64,000 nt of DNA from Clostridium rhizosphaerae (lineage in GTDB: Bacteria; Bacillota; Clostridia; Clostridiales; Clostridiaceae), in contig NZ_JAESWC010000001.1 of the NCBI RefSeq assembly GCF_016765585.1, forward strand, positions 186,001-250,000. Reading direction: 5' to 3'. Of this stretch, positions 52,828 to 61,635 are shown piece after piece (within the stretch, counting starts at the first letter, position 1; each line of letters starts with the position of its first letter). Both the position numbers and the translations under genes were made by a program. Under the pieces are notes generated by a model. That model searched no databases and had not been told where the DNA came from. It saw only the letters and a program-made list of their open reading frames with translations.

Positions 52828-53430
52828 CTATATATCTTCGCTTTCTAATTTATCTACAATATCAGTATAAAAAATATCAACTATATTGAGTATAAGTTTT
52901 CTAACTTCCGCACCATCCTTACGCTCTCTAACAATAATAGCAATACTCTCAACAAGGCTGTGAGAAACAAGATATATAGCAAAATCATCTTTAAGCTTCC
53001 TGCCTTTATTAAACAATTGATACTTCATCGTCTGAGTAACAATTCTTGTAATAAAGTCAACAAATATACTTTTGCAGTTTTCATATCTGGAACCCTTGCT
53101 TTGATTTAAAAGTATGGAAATCTCGGTGCTGCTCTCATTAACAACTTCCATTATCTCTTCCATAAGCTCATAAAATATAAGCTGAGCATTTTCATTAAGC
53201 TCCACCTTATCAAACTGCTTTATGTAATCTATAAGTCTGTGATAAACAGAGCCTATAAGATTTTCATATAAAGCTTCCTTTGATTCAAAATACTTATACA
53301 TATTGCCTACAGATGTATTTGATTTTTTAGCTATACTTCTTATAGAAGCTCCCTCATAGCCTTTTTCCATAAACTCTTTCAAAGCTTCTTCTGCTATACT
53401 GTTTCGGACTTCATCTTTTAAATATTGCAT
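52828..53430 (-). CDS. TetR-family transcriptional regulator
   Basis: 201 residues. Residues 5-55 are the TetR helix-turn-helix (IAEEALKEFMEKGYEGASIR, IAKKSNTSVGNMYKYFESKE), followed by a helical ligand-binding region. It lies 115 bases upstream of the ABC ATPase in the same direction and most likely represses that transporter operon. ATG at 53430 with GGAGG seven bases upstream. Confidence 0.92.
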   Translation of the reverse strand: MQYLKDEVRNSIAEEALKEFMEKGYEGASIRSIAKKSNTSVGNMYKYFESKEALYENLIGSVYHRLIDYIKQFDKVELNENAQLIFYELMEEIMEVVNESSTEISILLNQSKGSRYENCKSIFVDFITRIVTQTMKYQLFNKGRKLKDDFAIYLVSHSLVESIAIIVRERKDGAEVRKLILNIVDIFYTDIVDKLESEDI

Positions 53431-53537
53431 TAGAAAACCTCCGTTCACTTTTAAATCTATCTCAATTTTAAGTTTCTGTCAACTTATTTTTATTGCTTTT
53501 ACTAATAAAGTCATATTGTGTATTATTAGGCACACCC

Positions 53538-53570
53538 AAAAAGAATATATCGCGATGCCGCGATATATTC
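53538..53570 (-). terminator. Terminator with ATATCGCG core
   Basis: On the minus strand GAATATATCGCG, a four-base loop, CGCGATATATTC, then TTTTTGG. It ends the gene at 53576-55294. Related to the hairpins at 10871 and 46681 by its TCGCGA-type core. Confidence 0.8.
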
Positions 53571-53575
53571 TCAAT

Positions 53576-55294
53576 TTATTTTATGCTGTTGTTCTTAAAC
53601 CCAGTTGTTGAAATAACGTTGTTATCTTTTATATCAAGATATTTAATCTCAACATTATCTCCTTCCTTGCTTAGGACAATATCAATTCCTGCTGATTTAG
53701 TAACCATATAAACCGTTGGTCCTTCTGAAAGCTTTACATAGAAAACAGTATTTCCATCCTCAGTTACAGGATTTATTCTTGATATTTTTCCTGAAATAGT
53801 TTTTTCATCTGCTTTTATGCTGTTTGCATTTTTATCATTGGAAGCACTTATCTTTCCATAAGCAATAGCATTTTTAAAGGATTCTATAGCATTTGTTTTA
53901 TTATCCTCTAATACAACATAGCTATTTTGAGCGGCAACTATTGCCACCTTAACTAGAGCTCCATCTGTCTTGTTAACTACCGGAACCACCCAGGCTTCTG
54001 TTCCAAAGATATTATAAAAGAGCGGCTGTACAGGAGCCCAATTTGATTTATTTGCTCCTAAAGTTTTATCAACAGCGTTCATTGCACCTTTTCCGTTTAC
54101 ATAACCAGCTGTCTTGTAATAAATCATATCTCCTGTTCTCATATCCATAAGGGTATACCCCGTCATAGTAGTTGATGAACTTGAAGTGTTAGTATGGTCA
54201 GTAAACCACTTCATCTTTCCATCACCATCTATAACTCCTGTTACTTCCTTTGAATTAACCTGAAGTCCTTCTACTTTTGTATCCCCGCTCCACTCTGTAG
54301 GAATATGCACTCCAACCTTTGCAAAAAGCTTATTTATAAGCCCCTTTTCAAGAGTTCCAAAGTACTTATTATAATCCTCTGAAACATCTGATGGATAAAT
54401 TTCATCTACCCATGCAGGAACTTTATCCTTACTGTAATCAGTTATTTTTCCGTCCTTAAAGGATAGTAAAAGCACACCATCAATCACAGGACCTGTACGT
54501 CCATATTTATAGTGTCCATAGGTACCTACATAATATGGATTTCCTTCGTCATCAAGTTCTGCATTAGCTTGGAAAAGTATTGCGTCAGGTTTAGCATTAC
54601 GCAAATTTCTTTCTAAGTTATGTCCTAGTATAAGAGATTCTGCTGAACTTACTGGCATATTTATAATTTTAGCTTCTTCCTGCTTTTCTGCTGAAACATA
54701 CATAACTCCAGGTATTTGTCTGTTTGTAATAGCTCTGAAAAATCCGTCTACTTCAATTGGGGCTACATACACAGCTCCATTTTTAGTCATTGTAATTCCA
54801 AGTTCTCCAATTTTATATACGCTTGGATTAGGCAGTGTGCCTATCATCTTCTGCATTTCGTAATAAGCAGTTTCTGGTGAAATAATCACAACATGCTCTG
54901 CATCAATTTGAGAAACCTTTTCTGTACTTTCCTTTACAGGAACCATTTTAGCAAGGTTCTTAGCTCCACCAGTTATATAAGGAAAAAGATTGTATCCAAC
55001 GCTGAAAAGCATAGCTGTAACCATTATTAATGGAATTACTGACGAACCTTTTTGAACTGTCTTATTCCTTGACTTCTTATTAGCCGAAGAAGTCCCTGCA
55101 TAAAAAAGCACTTGAACTAAAGCTGGAAGCCAAAGCATTGATAGCATAAAGGAAAGGCTTCTATCAAACTTTAGAATATATAAGACAAAGAAAGAAACAA
55201 GTACGCCTATGATGCCTCTTACTATCTGCTCCGGCAAATCTTCTTTTCTGATGCTTGGTTTAAGAAACAAAATGATAATTAATAAATAGAACAT
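53576..55294 (-). CDS. Large membrane-anchored protein of unknown function
   Basis: 572 residues. Three to four helices in the first 115 residues, then about 450 residues that appear extracellular. Repeated phrases such as MTKNGAVYVAPIEVDGFF, YYVGTYGHYKYGRTGPVIDG and NIFGTEAWVVPVVNKTDGAL suggest a beta-propeller- or barrel-like outer part, and the last 70 residues (KISRINPVTEDGNTVFYV) an OB-like domain. I do not recognise the family. ATG at 55294 with GGGGG. Transcribed alone with its own terminator. Confidence 0.75.
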   Translation of the reverse strand: MFYLLIIILFLKPSIRKEDLPEQIVRGIIGVLVSFFVLYILKFDRSLSFMLSMLWLPALVQVLFYAGTSSANKKSRNKTVQKGSSVIPLIMVTAMLFSVGYNLFPYITGGAKNLAKMVPVKESTEKVSQIDAEHVVIISPETAYYEMQKMIGTLPNPSVYKIGELGITMTKNGAVYVAPIEVDGFFRAITNRQIPGVMYVSAEKQEEAKIINMPVSSAESLILGHNLERNLRNAKPDAILFQANAELDDEGNPYYVGTYGHYKYGRTGPVIDGVLLLSFKDGKITDYSKDKVPAWVDEIYPSDVSEDYNKYFGTLEKGLINKLFAKVGVHIPTEWSGDTKVEGLQVNSKEVTGVIDGDGKMKWFTDHTNTSSSSTTMTGYTLMDMRTGDMIYYKTAGYVNGKGAMNAVDKTLGANKSNWAPVQPLFYNIFGTEAWVVPVVNKTDGALVKVAIVAAQNSYVVLEDNKTNAIESFKNAIAYGKISASNDKNANSIKADEKTISGKISRINPVTEDGNTVFYVKLSEGPTVYMVTKSAGIDIVLSKEGDNVEIKYLDIKDNNVISTTGFKNNSIK

Positions 55295-55520
55295 TTTAAA
55301 ATCCCCCTGTTATTTATGCGTTATAAATTACATATTATTTATAATTCTATTATAAGTTATTTTATACCATATTACAAGTTATTTTTATTGATATATTTGT
55401 GTTATTTCTTTCATTATTTGCACTTTATATAATATAATATTATAATTACTTTACAAATAATTTACATTTACGCTTGCAATTGTAAGTTATTCATTATTGT
55501 TGCTAGGGGGATACAAAATT

Positions 55521-56060
55521 ATGGGGCTTATTTTTAAGGAATTTAAAGATGAAATTGATAATCTTGTGGAGTTTTTAACCACAAATACTTGGGAGTTTTT
55601 TGGTACACCCAATCCAAGTCCAGAAAGAGTAAGGGCAAATTATGAAAACCAACTTTATACTGGAGAAGGATATAAAACCTTCTGGATTATTTCAGATGAT
55701 GATATAAGGGTAGGAATTTTGTGGCTTTATGACTTAGACGACGGCGATCCTTTGTTCGATATAAGGATTTCAAAGAAATATATTGGCATGGGCATAGGAA
55801 CAACTGCTGTTAATTGGCTTGTTTCATATGTATTCAACAACTATCTTGATATAAAAAGAATAGAAGCTAACACAAGACAAGATAATTATGGCATGAGATG
55901 TGTATTTAACAAATGTGGTTTCGCCAAAGAATCACATCATAGAAACGCATGGGTAGGCCAGGATGGAATACCTTACGATTCAATTGGCTATGGCATCACT
56001 AGAGAAGACTGGCAAAGCGGAAAAGTTACGCCAGTAAACTGGCATGACTTTAAGTGCTAA
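55521..56060 (+). CDS. GNAT family acetyltransferase
   Basis: 179 residues. DIRISKKYIGMGIGTTAVNW (acetyl-CoA loop GMGIGT) and IEANTRQDNYGMRCVFNKCGFAKE are standard GNAT motifs of the RimJ-like set, and the closing GYGITREDW fits. Acceptor unknown. ATG at 55521 has GGGGG ten bases upstream; eight earlier codons are excluded. Confidence 0.88.
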   Translation: MGLIFKEFKDEIDNLVEFLTTNTWEFFGTPNPSPERVRANYENQLYTGEGYKTFWIISDDDIRVGILWLYDLDDGDPLFDIRISKKYIGMGIGTTAVNWLVSYVFNNYLDIKRIEANTRQDNYGMRCVFNKCGFAKESHHRNAWVGQDGIPYDSIGYGITREDWQSGKVTPVNWHDFKC

Positions 56061-56071
56061 TTATATGAGAT

Positions 56072-56096
56072 AGGGGGCTGTTATGTTCAGCCCTCT
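56072..56096 (+). terminator. Weak terminator after GNAT gene
   Basis: GGGGGCTG-TTATGTT-CAGCCCTC followed by TTG; the ABC-2 permease gene converges three bases further on. Confidence 0.5.
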
Positions 56097-56098
56097 TG

Positions 56099-57265
56099 TT
56101 AATTACTTACTCTTCTTTGCTTTATAACTACAAGCGTAACAGCCAGTACAGCCACAGCAAAGCCAATAATTATAAGCATATTTAAAAATATTGGTTCAAG
56201 ATTTTGCATATCAAAATTAGTCATATTAACAATACTATTATTAGATTTTACATACCAATAGTTTGGTGTAAAGCTTGCAATTCTTAATACATTTTTCCCA
56301 AGAAGAGCCTGAGGAACAAATACTCCGCTTATAAAGCAGCTCCCTAAAGAAACCACATTTGCCGCTGCAGACATTGCTGTTTTGCTTTTTATAACATTTC
56401 CTATTAGATAACTTATACTTAAAGCCGCAAAAGTAAATATTAAGGAATTTAGAAGGAATAAAAGACCCTTAGCAGAAAACATATATCCTCTATACATTAT
56501 AAAGCTTGCTAAAATCATTATTACCCATGTAATTACTGCAAAGCTTAAGTTTCCTAGTATCATTTGAAAGTTCATGCTTCTTAGCTTTATTGGAGAGCAA
56601 AGATTTCTCTTCTTAAGATCTGTATTATTAAATACAATCATAACTGAAGATACTCCTAAAATTAAAACTGAAAATAAAGCATAAGCCATATAGTTAAAAT
56701 AGTAAGCACGCTTTTCATTATTGGAAGATTCATATGCTGAAGTTTTAAGATTTACATCTGTTTTTAGTGCCAAGTCCTTGTTAATATAGCTTACAAGCTG
56801 TTCCTGAGACAAATTCTCCATACTTTCAGTATAAAGCTTTGCGGTATTTAAATATTTATTTATTATACTATCTATATATATTGAACTGGTTGATCCAGGA
56901 ACTATAGTCTTTTCAAGCTGAACAGTCTCTCCTTTTAATATTCCTTCTGTAAAACCTTTAGGTACTCTTACAATATACTCTGCCTGCCTGAAGAATAAAG
57001 CATCTTGTAATTTTTGTGTTTCATCAGGTATATCTACAAAGTTAACATTATTGCCGAGATAACTTTTGAAGCCCTTCACAAAAACTGAATCAGTGTCATT
57101 ATTTATGAAGGCTACATTTACCTTTGCATCCGTAAAGTTCGTATTTACAGGTTTGCTGTTAGTATTAGCCAAAGCAATTGCTAAAGATATAAAAACTACA
57201 ATATAAATCATTATTTGATTTAAGTTCTTTAAGATTATCTTAAAGAAAGCTTTATAAACTTGCAT
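56099..57265 (-). CDS. ABC-2 type permease subunit
   Basis: 388 residues. First helix (about 13-32), a large external region to about residue 185, then five helices, the layout of ABC-2 exporters such as YhgE/NatB. KVNVAFINNDTDS and FRQAEYIVRVPKGF are typical of this family. It overlaps the previous permease gene by 14 bases. Together with it and the ATPase it forms a two-permease transporter controlled by the divergent two-component system. ATG at 57265 with GGAGG. Confidence 0.88.
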   Translation of the reverse strand: MQVYKAFFKIILKNLNQIMIYIVVFISLAIALANTNSKPVNTNFTDAKVNVAFINNDTDSVFVKGFKSYLGNNVNFVDIPDETQKLQDALFFRQAEYIVRVPKGFTEGILKGETVQLEKTIVPGSTSSIYIDSIINKYLNTAKLYTESMENLSQEQLVSYINKDLALKTDVNLKTSAYESSNNEKRAYYFNYMAYALFSVLILGVSSVMIVFNNTDLKKRNLCSPIKLRSMNFQMILGNLSFAVITWVIMILASFIMYRGYMFSAKGLLFLLNSLIFTFAALSISYLIGNVIKSKTAMSAAANVVSLGSCFISGVFVPQALLGKNVLRIASFTPNYWYVKSNNSIVNMTNFDMQNLEPIFLNMLIIIGFAVAVLAVTLVVIKQRRVSN

Positions 57266-58382
57266 ATTTCTGCCTCCTTAAAACCAAATAGGTTAATATG
57301 CTGAAAACTACTGTGAAAGCACATAGTATAGATATATCAATAAAAAATTGAGTATGAGTATTATAATAATATAGTGAATAAAAACAATCAGTTATCAAAT
57401 TTGCAGGATTGAGATAACCTAAAATCGGAGCCTTTGTTGTAACTATATATTTCATCTTATCGTACATCATTCCTGATAAGAATGACATTGTCATTGAAGT
57501 TCCAATTAAGATTGCAATTTTAATACCTTCACCTTTTTTAACTATTGAAGCTATGCAGGTTCCAAAGGTAACTCCTGTAATTGTGCCTATTAAACAAGTC
57601 AGCGCTATATAACCCAGCTGATTTCCAAAGTTAACTTTTAATATCATAGTAAGGTATAACAATAAGATAAATATTTCTGCAAGCTGAACTGTAGCTGCAG
57701 CAGCCATAGAAGCCATAAAAAATTTCAACTTATGGGTTGGCGCCATATTAACCCTTGCTCCCTGTGGAGACAAATCAGCCTGTAAGGCAACTACTTCTTT
57801 TAATCCGCAAAAACCACCATATAGACAAGCCATTGCTATTAAAGTATAGAAGTAATTTGCTGACGTGTCCGGTGCGGAACTGCTTGAAGCAACCTCTTTT
57901 AAATACTCAGTCCTGTTCGATATATTACTTAATAATCCCTTTTGAATTGAAGCAGGATTTTCACTAATAATTGTTGTTACTGTTGATGTGGTTTGCTTAT
58001 AGTCATCTAAGAAGCTTTTTAAAATAGTCTGATTTAGACCTGACTGCTTAACAACAAGCCTTATATCATTGTCAACATAAATATATCCATCTACCTTATC
58101 ATCATTCAAAAGCTTCTCTGATTCTTCCTTTGTTGTATATTTTACATCCAGCAGTTTATCTGAAGTTGACTCTACTGCTTTTGCAAAACTTTCATTTTTC
58201 TTATATTGTTCATCATTAACTACAGAAACTTTGATTTTAGAAAAAGTCTCTGCATTTGAAAGATTTGAAAAGGCCATATTGAATAAGGTTGCCAAAAGTA
58301 TTGGAAAGGCGAATGTCCAAAACATGGTTTGCTTATCCCTTACAATGCATTTGAGTCTATATAAATAGTTATGAAAAATCAT
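57252..58382 (-). CDS. ABC-2 type permease subunit
   Basis: 376 residues of the same layout as its neighbour: N-terminal helix, external region (SKIKVSVVNDEQYKKNESFA; DKVDGYIYVDNDIRLVV), then six helices. The two are paralogous and presumably form a heterodimeric membrane part. ATG at 58382 after GGGAGGGG, 15 bases behind the ATPase gene. Substrate unknown; peptide antibiotics or lipids are usual for such systems. Confidence 0.88.
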   Translation of the reverse strand: MIFHNYLYRLKCIVRDKQTMFWTFAFPILLATLFNMAFSNLSNAETFSKIKVSVVNDEQYKKNESFAKAVESTSDKLLDVKYTTKEESEKLLNDDKVDGYIYVDNDIRLVVKQSGLNQTILKSFLDDYKQTTSTVTTIISENPASIQKGLLSNISNRTEYLKEVASSSSAPDTSANYFYTLIAMACLYGGFCGLKEVVALQADLSPQGARVNMAPTHKLKFFMASMAAAATVQLAEIFILLLYLTMILKVNFGNQLGYIALTCLIGTITGVTFGTCIASIVKKGEGIKIAILIGTSMTMSFLSGMMYDKMKYIVTTKAPILGYLNPANLITDCFYSLYYYNTHTQFFIDISILCAFTVVFSILTYLVLRRQKYASL

Positions 58383-58396
58383 ACTGTTTCCCCTCC

Positions 58397-59329
58397 CTAA
58401 TCTCTAAGCTCTTTACCTGTAATTTCAAGGAATACATCATTTAATGTAGGCGGTTCAGAATAAATCTTTCCAACAGCAATATTATTAGCTCTTAAATAGT
58501 CTAACAGAGCAACCAGGTTATTTTTACCTCGGCTTGATTTAGCCACAAGCAAGTTGCCGTTATATTCTGCTGAATTTATATGAGGAAGAGCTCTGACCCC
58601 CTCTAAAATTCTATTGTCGATCTTAAAGACTTCAACTGTGAGTTTTTCACCAGAATTTATCATTCCCTTTAATTCATCGTTAGTTCCTGTAGCTATTATT
58701 TTACCTTTGTCCATGATTGCAATTCTTGTACAGATTTCTTCTACCTCTTCCATATAGTGAGAGGTATAAACTATTGTGGCACCTTCTCTGTTAAGCCTTT
58801 GTATCCCCTCTAATATATTGTTTCTGCTCTGAGGGTCAACAGCAACTGTAGGTTCATCAAGTATAATAAGCTTAGGCTTATGCGCAATACCGCAGGCAAT
58901 ATTGAGCCTTCTTAAAAGACCTCCGCTCAGCTTTTTAGGATAAAATTTTCTAAAATCCTTAAGACCTACAAATTCAATAGCTTCCTCAACAAGTTCTTTA
59001 CGTTTCTTCTTATCTGTAATATACATACCACAGAAGTAATCAATATTTTCATAAACAGTAAGTTCATCAAAAACAGCTACATTTTGCATTATTATCCCGA
59101 TATTTCTTTTAATATCATAAGCATCTGGAGTCATAGGTTTATCATAAATTTCAATTGTACCTTTATCATATTTCAGCAGGGATAAAATACAGTTTATTGC
59201 TGTTGTCTTTCCTGAGCCATTTGGACCTAAAAGACCGAAAACTTCTCCTTCTCTTACTTCAAGGTTGAAGTGATCTAAGGCCACTAAATCATTATATCTT
59301 TTTACTAAATTTTTAACATTTATTACCAT
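58397..59329 (-). CDS. ABC transporter ATPase, drug-efflux type
   Basis: 310 residues. GPNGSGKTT (Walker A), LSGGLLRRLNIACG (signature), LIILDEPTVAVD (Walker B) and TSHYMEEVEE (H-loop). The C-terminal 80 residues (LTVEVFKIDNRILEG to FLEITGKELRD) are the extension found in ABC-2 drug-export ATPases. ATG at 59329 after GGAGG. First gene of the three-gene transporter operon, divergent from the histidine kinase gene. Confidence 0.96.
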   Translation of the reverse strand: MVINVKNLVKRYNDLVALDHFNLEVREGEVFGLLGPNGSGKTTAINCILSLLKYDKGTIEIYDKPMTPDAYDIKRNIGIIMQNVAVFDELTVYENIDYFCGMYITDKKKRKELVEEAIEFVGLKDFRKFYPKKLSGGLLRRLNIACGIAHKPKLIILDEPTVAVDPQSRNNILEGIQRLNREGATIVYTSHYMEEVEEICTRIAIMDKGKIIATGTNDELKGMINSGEKLTVEVFKIDNRILEGVRALPHINSAEYNGNLLVAKSSRGKNNLVALLDYLRANNIAVGKIYSEPPTLNDVFLEITGKELRD

Positions 59330-59532
59330 AGGAATACCTCCAATTATTAATCAATGATTTACGTACATTTATTTTCCATATACTAATAATAATACATTTG
59401 CTGGAAGCATATAAGTGAATAAACTCCAGGCTTAATATGACAAATGTAATAATAAACTTGAGCACTGTTATTTTAAATGTTAAAATTTATATACAATGAC
59501 TATTCTTAGAAAACAAAGGTTTGGATATTATA

Positions 59533-60594
59533 ATGAAAAAGTTAACTGATAAGCTTGTTATTTTTGTTGTTTCAGCAGCCTTGTATATACCTAATGGTAA
59601 TAGCATATACACCATTGTACCAATTTTAATTTCCATAATTTTAAGTGCACTGTTAAGCTATATTGAAGATGAGCTTACTACGATAGCGGTATTTTTTATA
59701 TTTTTGATCATTTGCTTCTTTAGATCTGAATTTTTATTCTTTATTCCTCTTATATGCTACGATGTAGTATCTATTAAAATTAAAGGACTGTGGATACTAT
59801 CTGCTTTCCCTTTAATCGCAAATACCGCAAATGCATACCTACCTTCTGTGTGGATGATTGCCTCACTTATTATTGCTTCGTTTATTCTAAAATACCGTAC
59901 TGCTTCTCTTTTAAATGTTGAAATGGATTATTATAAGCTTCGGGATACTGCTAAGGAAATATCACTGCAGCTTGAAAAGCAAAATAAAGAGCTTATAGAA
60001 GGGCAGGATTCTGAGGTTCATCTTGCTACCTTAAGAGAAAGAAATAGAATAGCAAGAGATATTCATGATAATGTAGGACATCTTCTTTCAAGGTCAATAC
60101 TGCAAATAGGCGCACTTATGGCAATAAATAAAGATGTAGAAATGAAAGAAAACTTAAGGCTTGTAAAAGATACTCTCTCAGAAGCGATGGACAGTATACG
60201 AAACAGCGTACATGATTTGCACGAGGAGTCAATAGACCTTCAGACAGAAATTGAAAAGTTAATTGATAGCTTTAAATTTTGCCCTGTTAAATTTAATTAT
60301 GATATAGAGACAAACCTAGATAAAAATATTAAGTATGCTTTTATATCAGTAACAAAAGAAGCTTTATCAAACATAATTAAACATTCCAATGCCACAGAGG
60401 TTTCAATTATTGTTCGTGAACACCCTGCACTTTACCAGTTGGTTATTCAGAATAATGGTTCAAAAACAAACTACAACAGCGAAAATGGCATAGGAATAAA
60501 AAACATTGCTGACAGGGTTTCAGCTATAGGCGGAAATGTGAACATTAGCACCGACAAAGGTTTTAGAATATTTATTTCGGTACCAAAAAAATAA
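59533..60594 (+). CDS. NarL-type sensor histidine kinase
   Basis: 353 residues. Four to five membrane helices in the first 130 residues with almost no external loop, so it probably senses within the membrane. HisKA_3 box RNRIARDIHDNVGHLL with the phosphorylated His, then an ATPase domain with a conserved N-box region (TKEALSNIIKHSNA) and GIGIKNIADRVSAIGG. Such kinases with short loops sense peptide antibiotics or their transporter. ATG at 59533 (AAAGG upstream) rather than the earlier TTG. Confidence 0.93.
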   Translation: MKKLTDKLVIFVVSAALYIPNGNSIYTIVPILISIILSALLSYIEDELTTIAVFFIFLIICFFRSEFLFFIPLICYDVVSIKIKGLWILSAFPLIANTANAYLPSVWMIASLIIASFILKYRTASLLNVEMDYYKLRDTAKEISLQLEKQNKELIEGQDSEVHLATLRERNRIARDIHDNVGHLLSRSILQIGALMAINKDVEMKENLRLVKDTLSEAMDSIRNSVHDLHEESIDLQTEIEKLIDSFKFCPVKFNYDIETNLDKNIKYAFISVTKEALSNIIKHSNATEVSIIVREHPALYQLVIQNNGSKTNYNSENGIGIKNIADRVSAIGGNVNISTDKGFRIFISVPKK

Positions 60595-60598
60595 CCAT

Positions 60599-60630
60599 CT
60601 TAAACTACCCAGTGTTTCAACTGAAAGGAG
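60599..60630 (+). promoter_or_regulatory. 3' remnant of the 5'-leader element, copy F
   Basis: TTAAACTACCC, AGTGTTTCAAC, TGAAAGGAG reproduce the last arm, tail and ribosome site of the leader element. Both hairpin 5' arms are missing; what precedes it is the end of the kinase gene. The response-regulator ATG lies five bases after. Confidence 0.65.
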
Positions 60631-60635
60631 AAAAT

Positions 60636-61256
60636 ATGAAAGTTTTAGTTGTTGATGATGATAAACTAGTATGCGTATCTCTTAAAACTATACTTGAAGC
60701 CGAGAAGGATATCACAGTAGTTGGTATAGGCCATAACGGCAAAGATGCCATTGAACTTTATGAAAGTCTAAAGCCTGATATTCTTCTTATGGATATACGT
60801 ATGGAAACTATGACAGGTCTTGAAGCCGGAGAAGTTATATTAAAGTCAGATAAAAACGCAAAAATACTATTTTTAACAACTTTTTCTGATGATGAGTATA
60901 TAATAAAGGCTCTTCAAATGGGAGCAAAGGGTTATATTATAAAACAGAATTTCGAAAGCATTGTACCTTCACTTCGAGCAGTTCATATGGGGCAAAGCGT
61001 TTTTGGAGAAGATATTGTTACAAAAATACCTACCCTTATTAACAATAGCAATAAAGCTGACTTTTCCTCCTTCAGCATAACAGATAAGGAACTAGACATT
61101 ATTACTAATGTAGCTGAAGGGTTAAGCAATAAAGAAATAGCAAGCAGGCTTTATCTAAGCGAAGGCACTGTAAGAAACAGTATTACAACTATCTTAGAAA
61201 AACTTAACTTAAGAGACAGAACTCAGCTTGCCATATTTTATTATAAAAATAAATAG
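60636..61256 (+). CDS. NarL/LuxR-type response regulator
   Basis: 206 residues. Receiver domain with VVDDDKLV (acid pair), LLMDIRME (phosphorylated Asp about residue 54), FLTTFSDDEY and AKGYIIKQ (Lys). LuxR-type effector at the end: LDIITNVAEGLSNKEIASRL and SEGTVRNSITTILEKLNLRD. Forms a pair with the kinase and should control the divergent ABC operon. ATG at 60636 has AAAGGAG, supplied by the leader-element remnant. Confidence 0.96.
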   Translation: MKVLVVDDDKLVCVSLKTILEAEKDITVVGIGHNGKDAIELYESLKPDILLMDIRMETMTGLEAGEVILKSDKNAKILFLTTFSDDEYIIKALQMGAKGYIIKQNFESIVPSLRAVHMGQSVFGEDIVTKIPTLINNSNKADFSSFSITDKELDIITNVAEGLSNKEIASRLYLSEGTVRNSITTILEKLNLRDRTQLAIFYYKNK

Positions 61257-61262
61257 AAAGAT

Positions 61263-61292
61263 AAAAGAGCATCCTAAGGTGCTCTTTTTTTA
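61263..61292 (+). terminator. Terminator after response regulator gene
   Basis: AAAAGAGCA-TCCTAAGG-TGCTCTTTTTTT, right behind the stop. Confidence 0.9.
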
Positions 61293-61413
61293 ATCTTATT
61301 AACCTCTTTATACTTTTCGCTGCCTTGTCTATATCTTCATAATTTCTATTCAACATATATGAATTCCTATCCAAATATCTACTTTATTTTGTGGCAAAGG
61401 AGATAGAGCCTTA

Positions 61414-61635
61414 TTAGACGAAGAAACTTTTGAGATATACATCCTTTTTCAGGCAGCTTAGCGTTAAGCCATATTCTGCAGTTAAATATTCATCAGAAAA
61501 ATTAGATATAGTTAATACATTAGTAAACAAGTTTACGCCAGAATCACATGGATTTATTAAACCATCCCAATCACTATACCCATTTCCTACCCAATTATTA
61601 TTCTCAAATGTTTTTATCTGTTTTTTTCCATCCAC
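61414..61635 (-). CDS. Possible 73-residue fragment next to AAC(3)
   Basis: A minus-strand frame that begins (GTG, no ribosome site) within the last codons of the AAC(3) gene in another frame and ends at 61414. Its composition (FENNNWVGNGYSDWDGLIN, LTISNFSDEYLTAEYGLT) looks more like real protein than random sequence. It could be the end of a gene whose front was lost when AAC(3) arrived. No family recognised. Confidence 0.3.
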   Translation of the reverse strand: MDGKKQIKTFENNNWVGNGYSDWDGLINPCDSGVNLFTNVLTISNFSDEYLTAEYGLTLSCLKKDVYLKSFFV

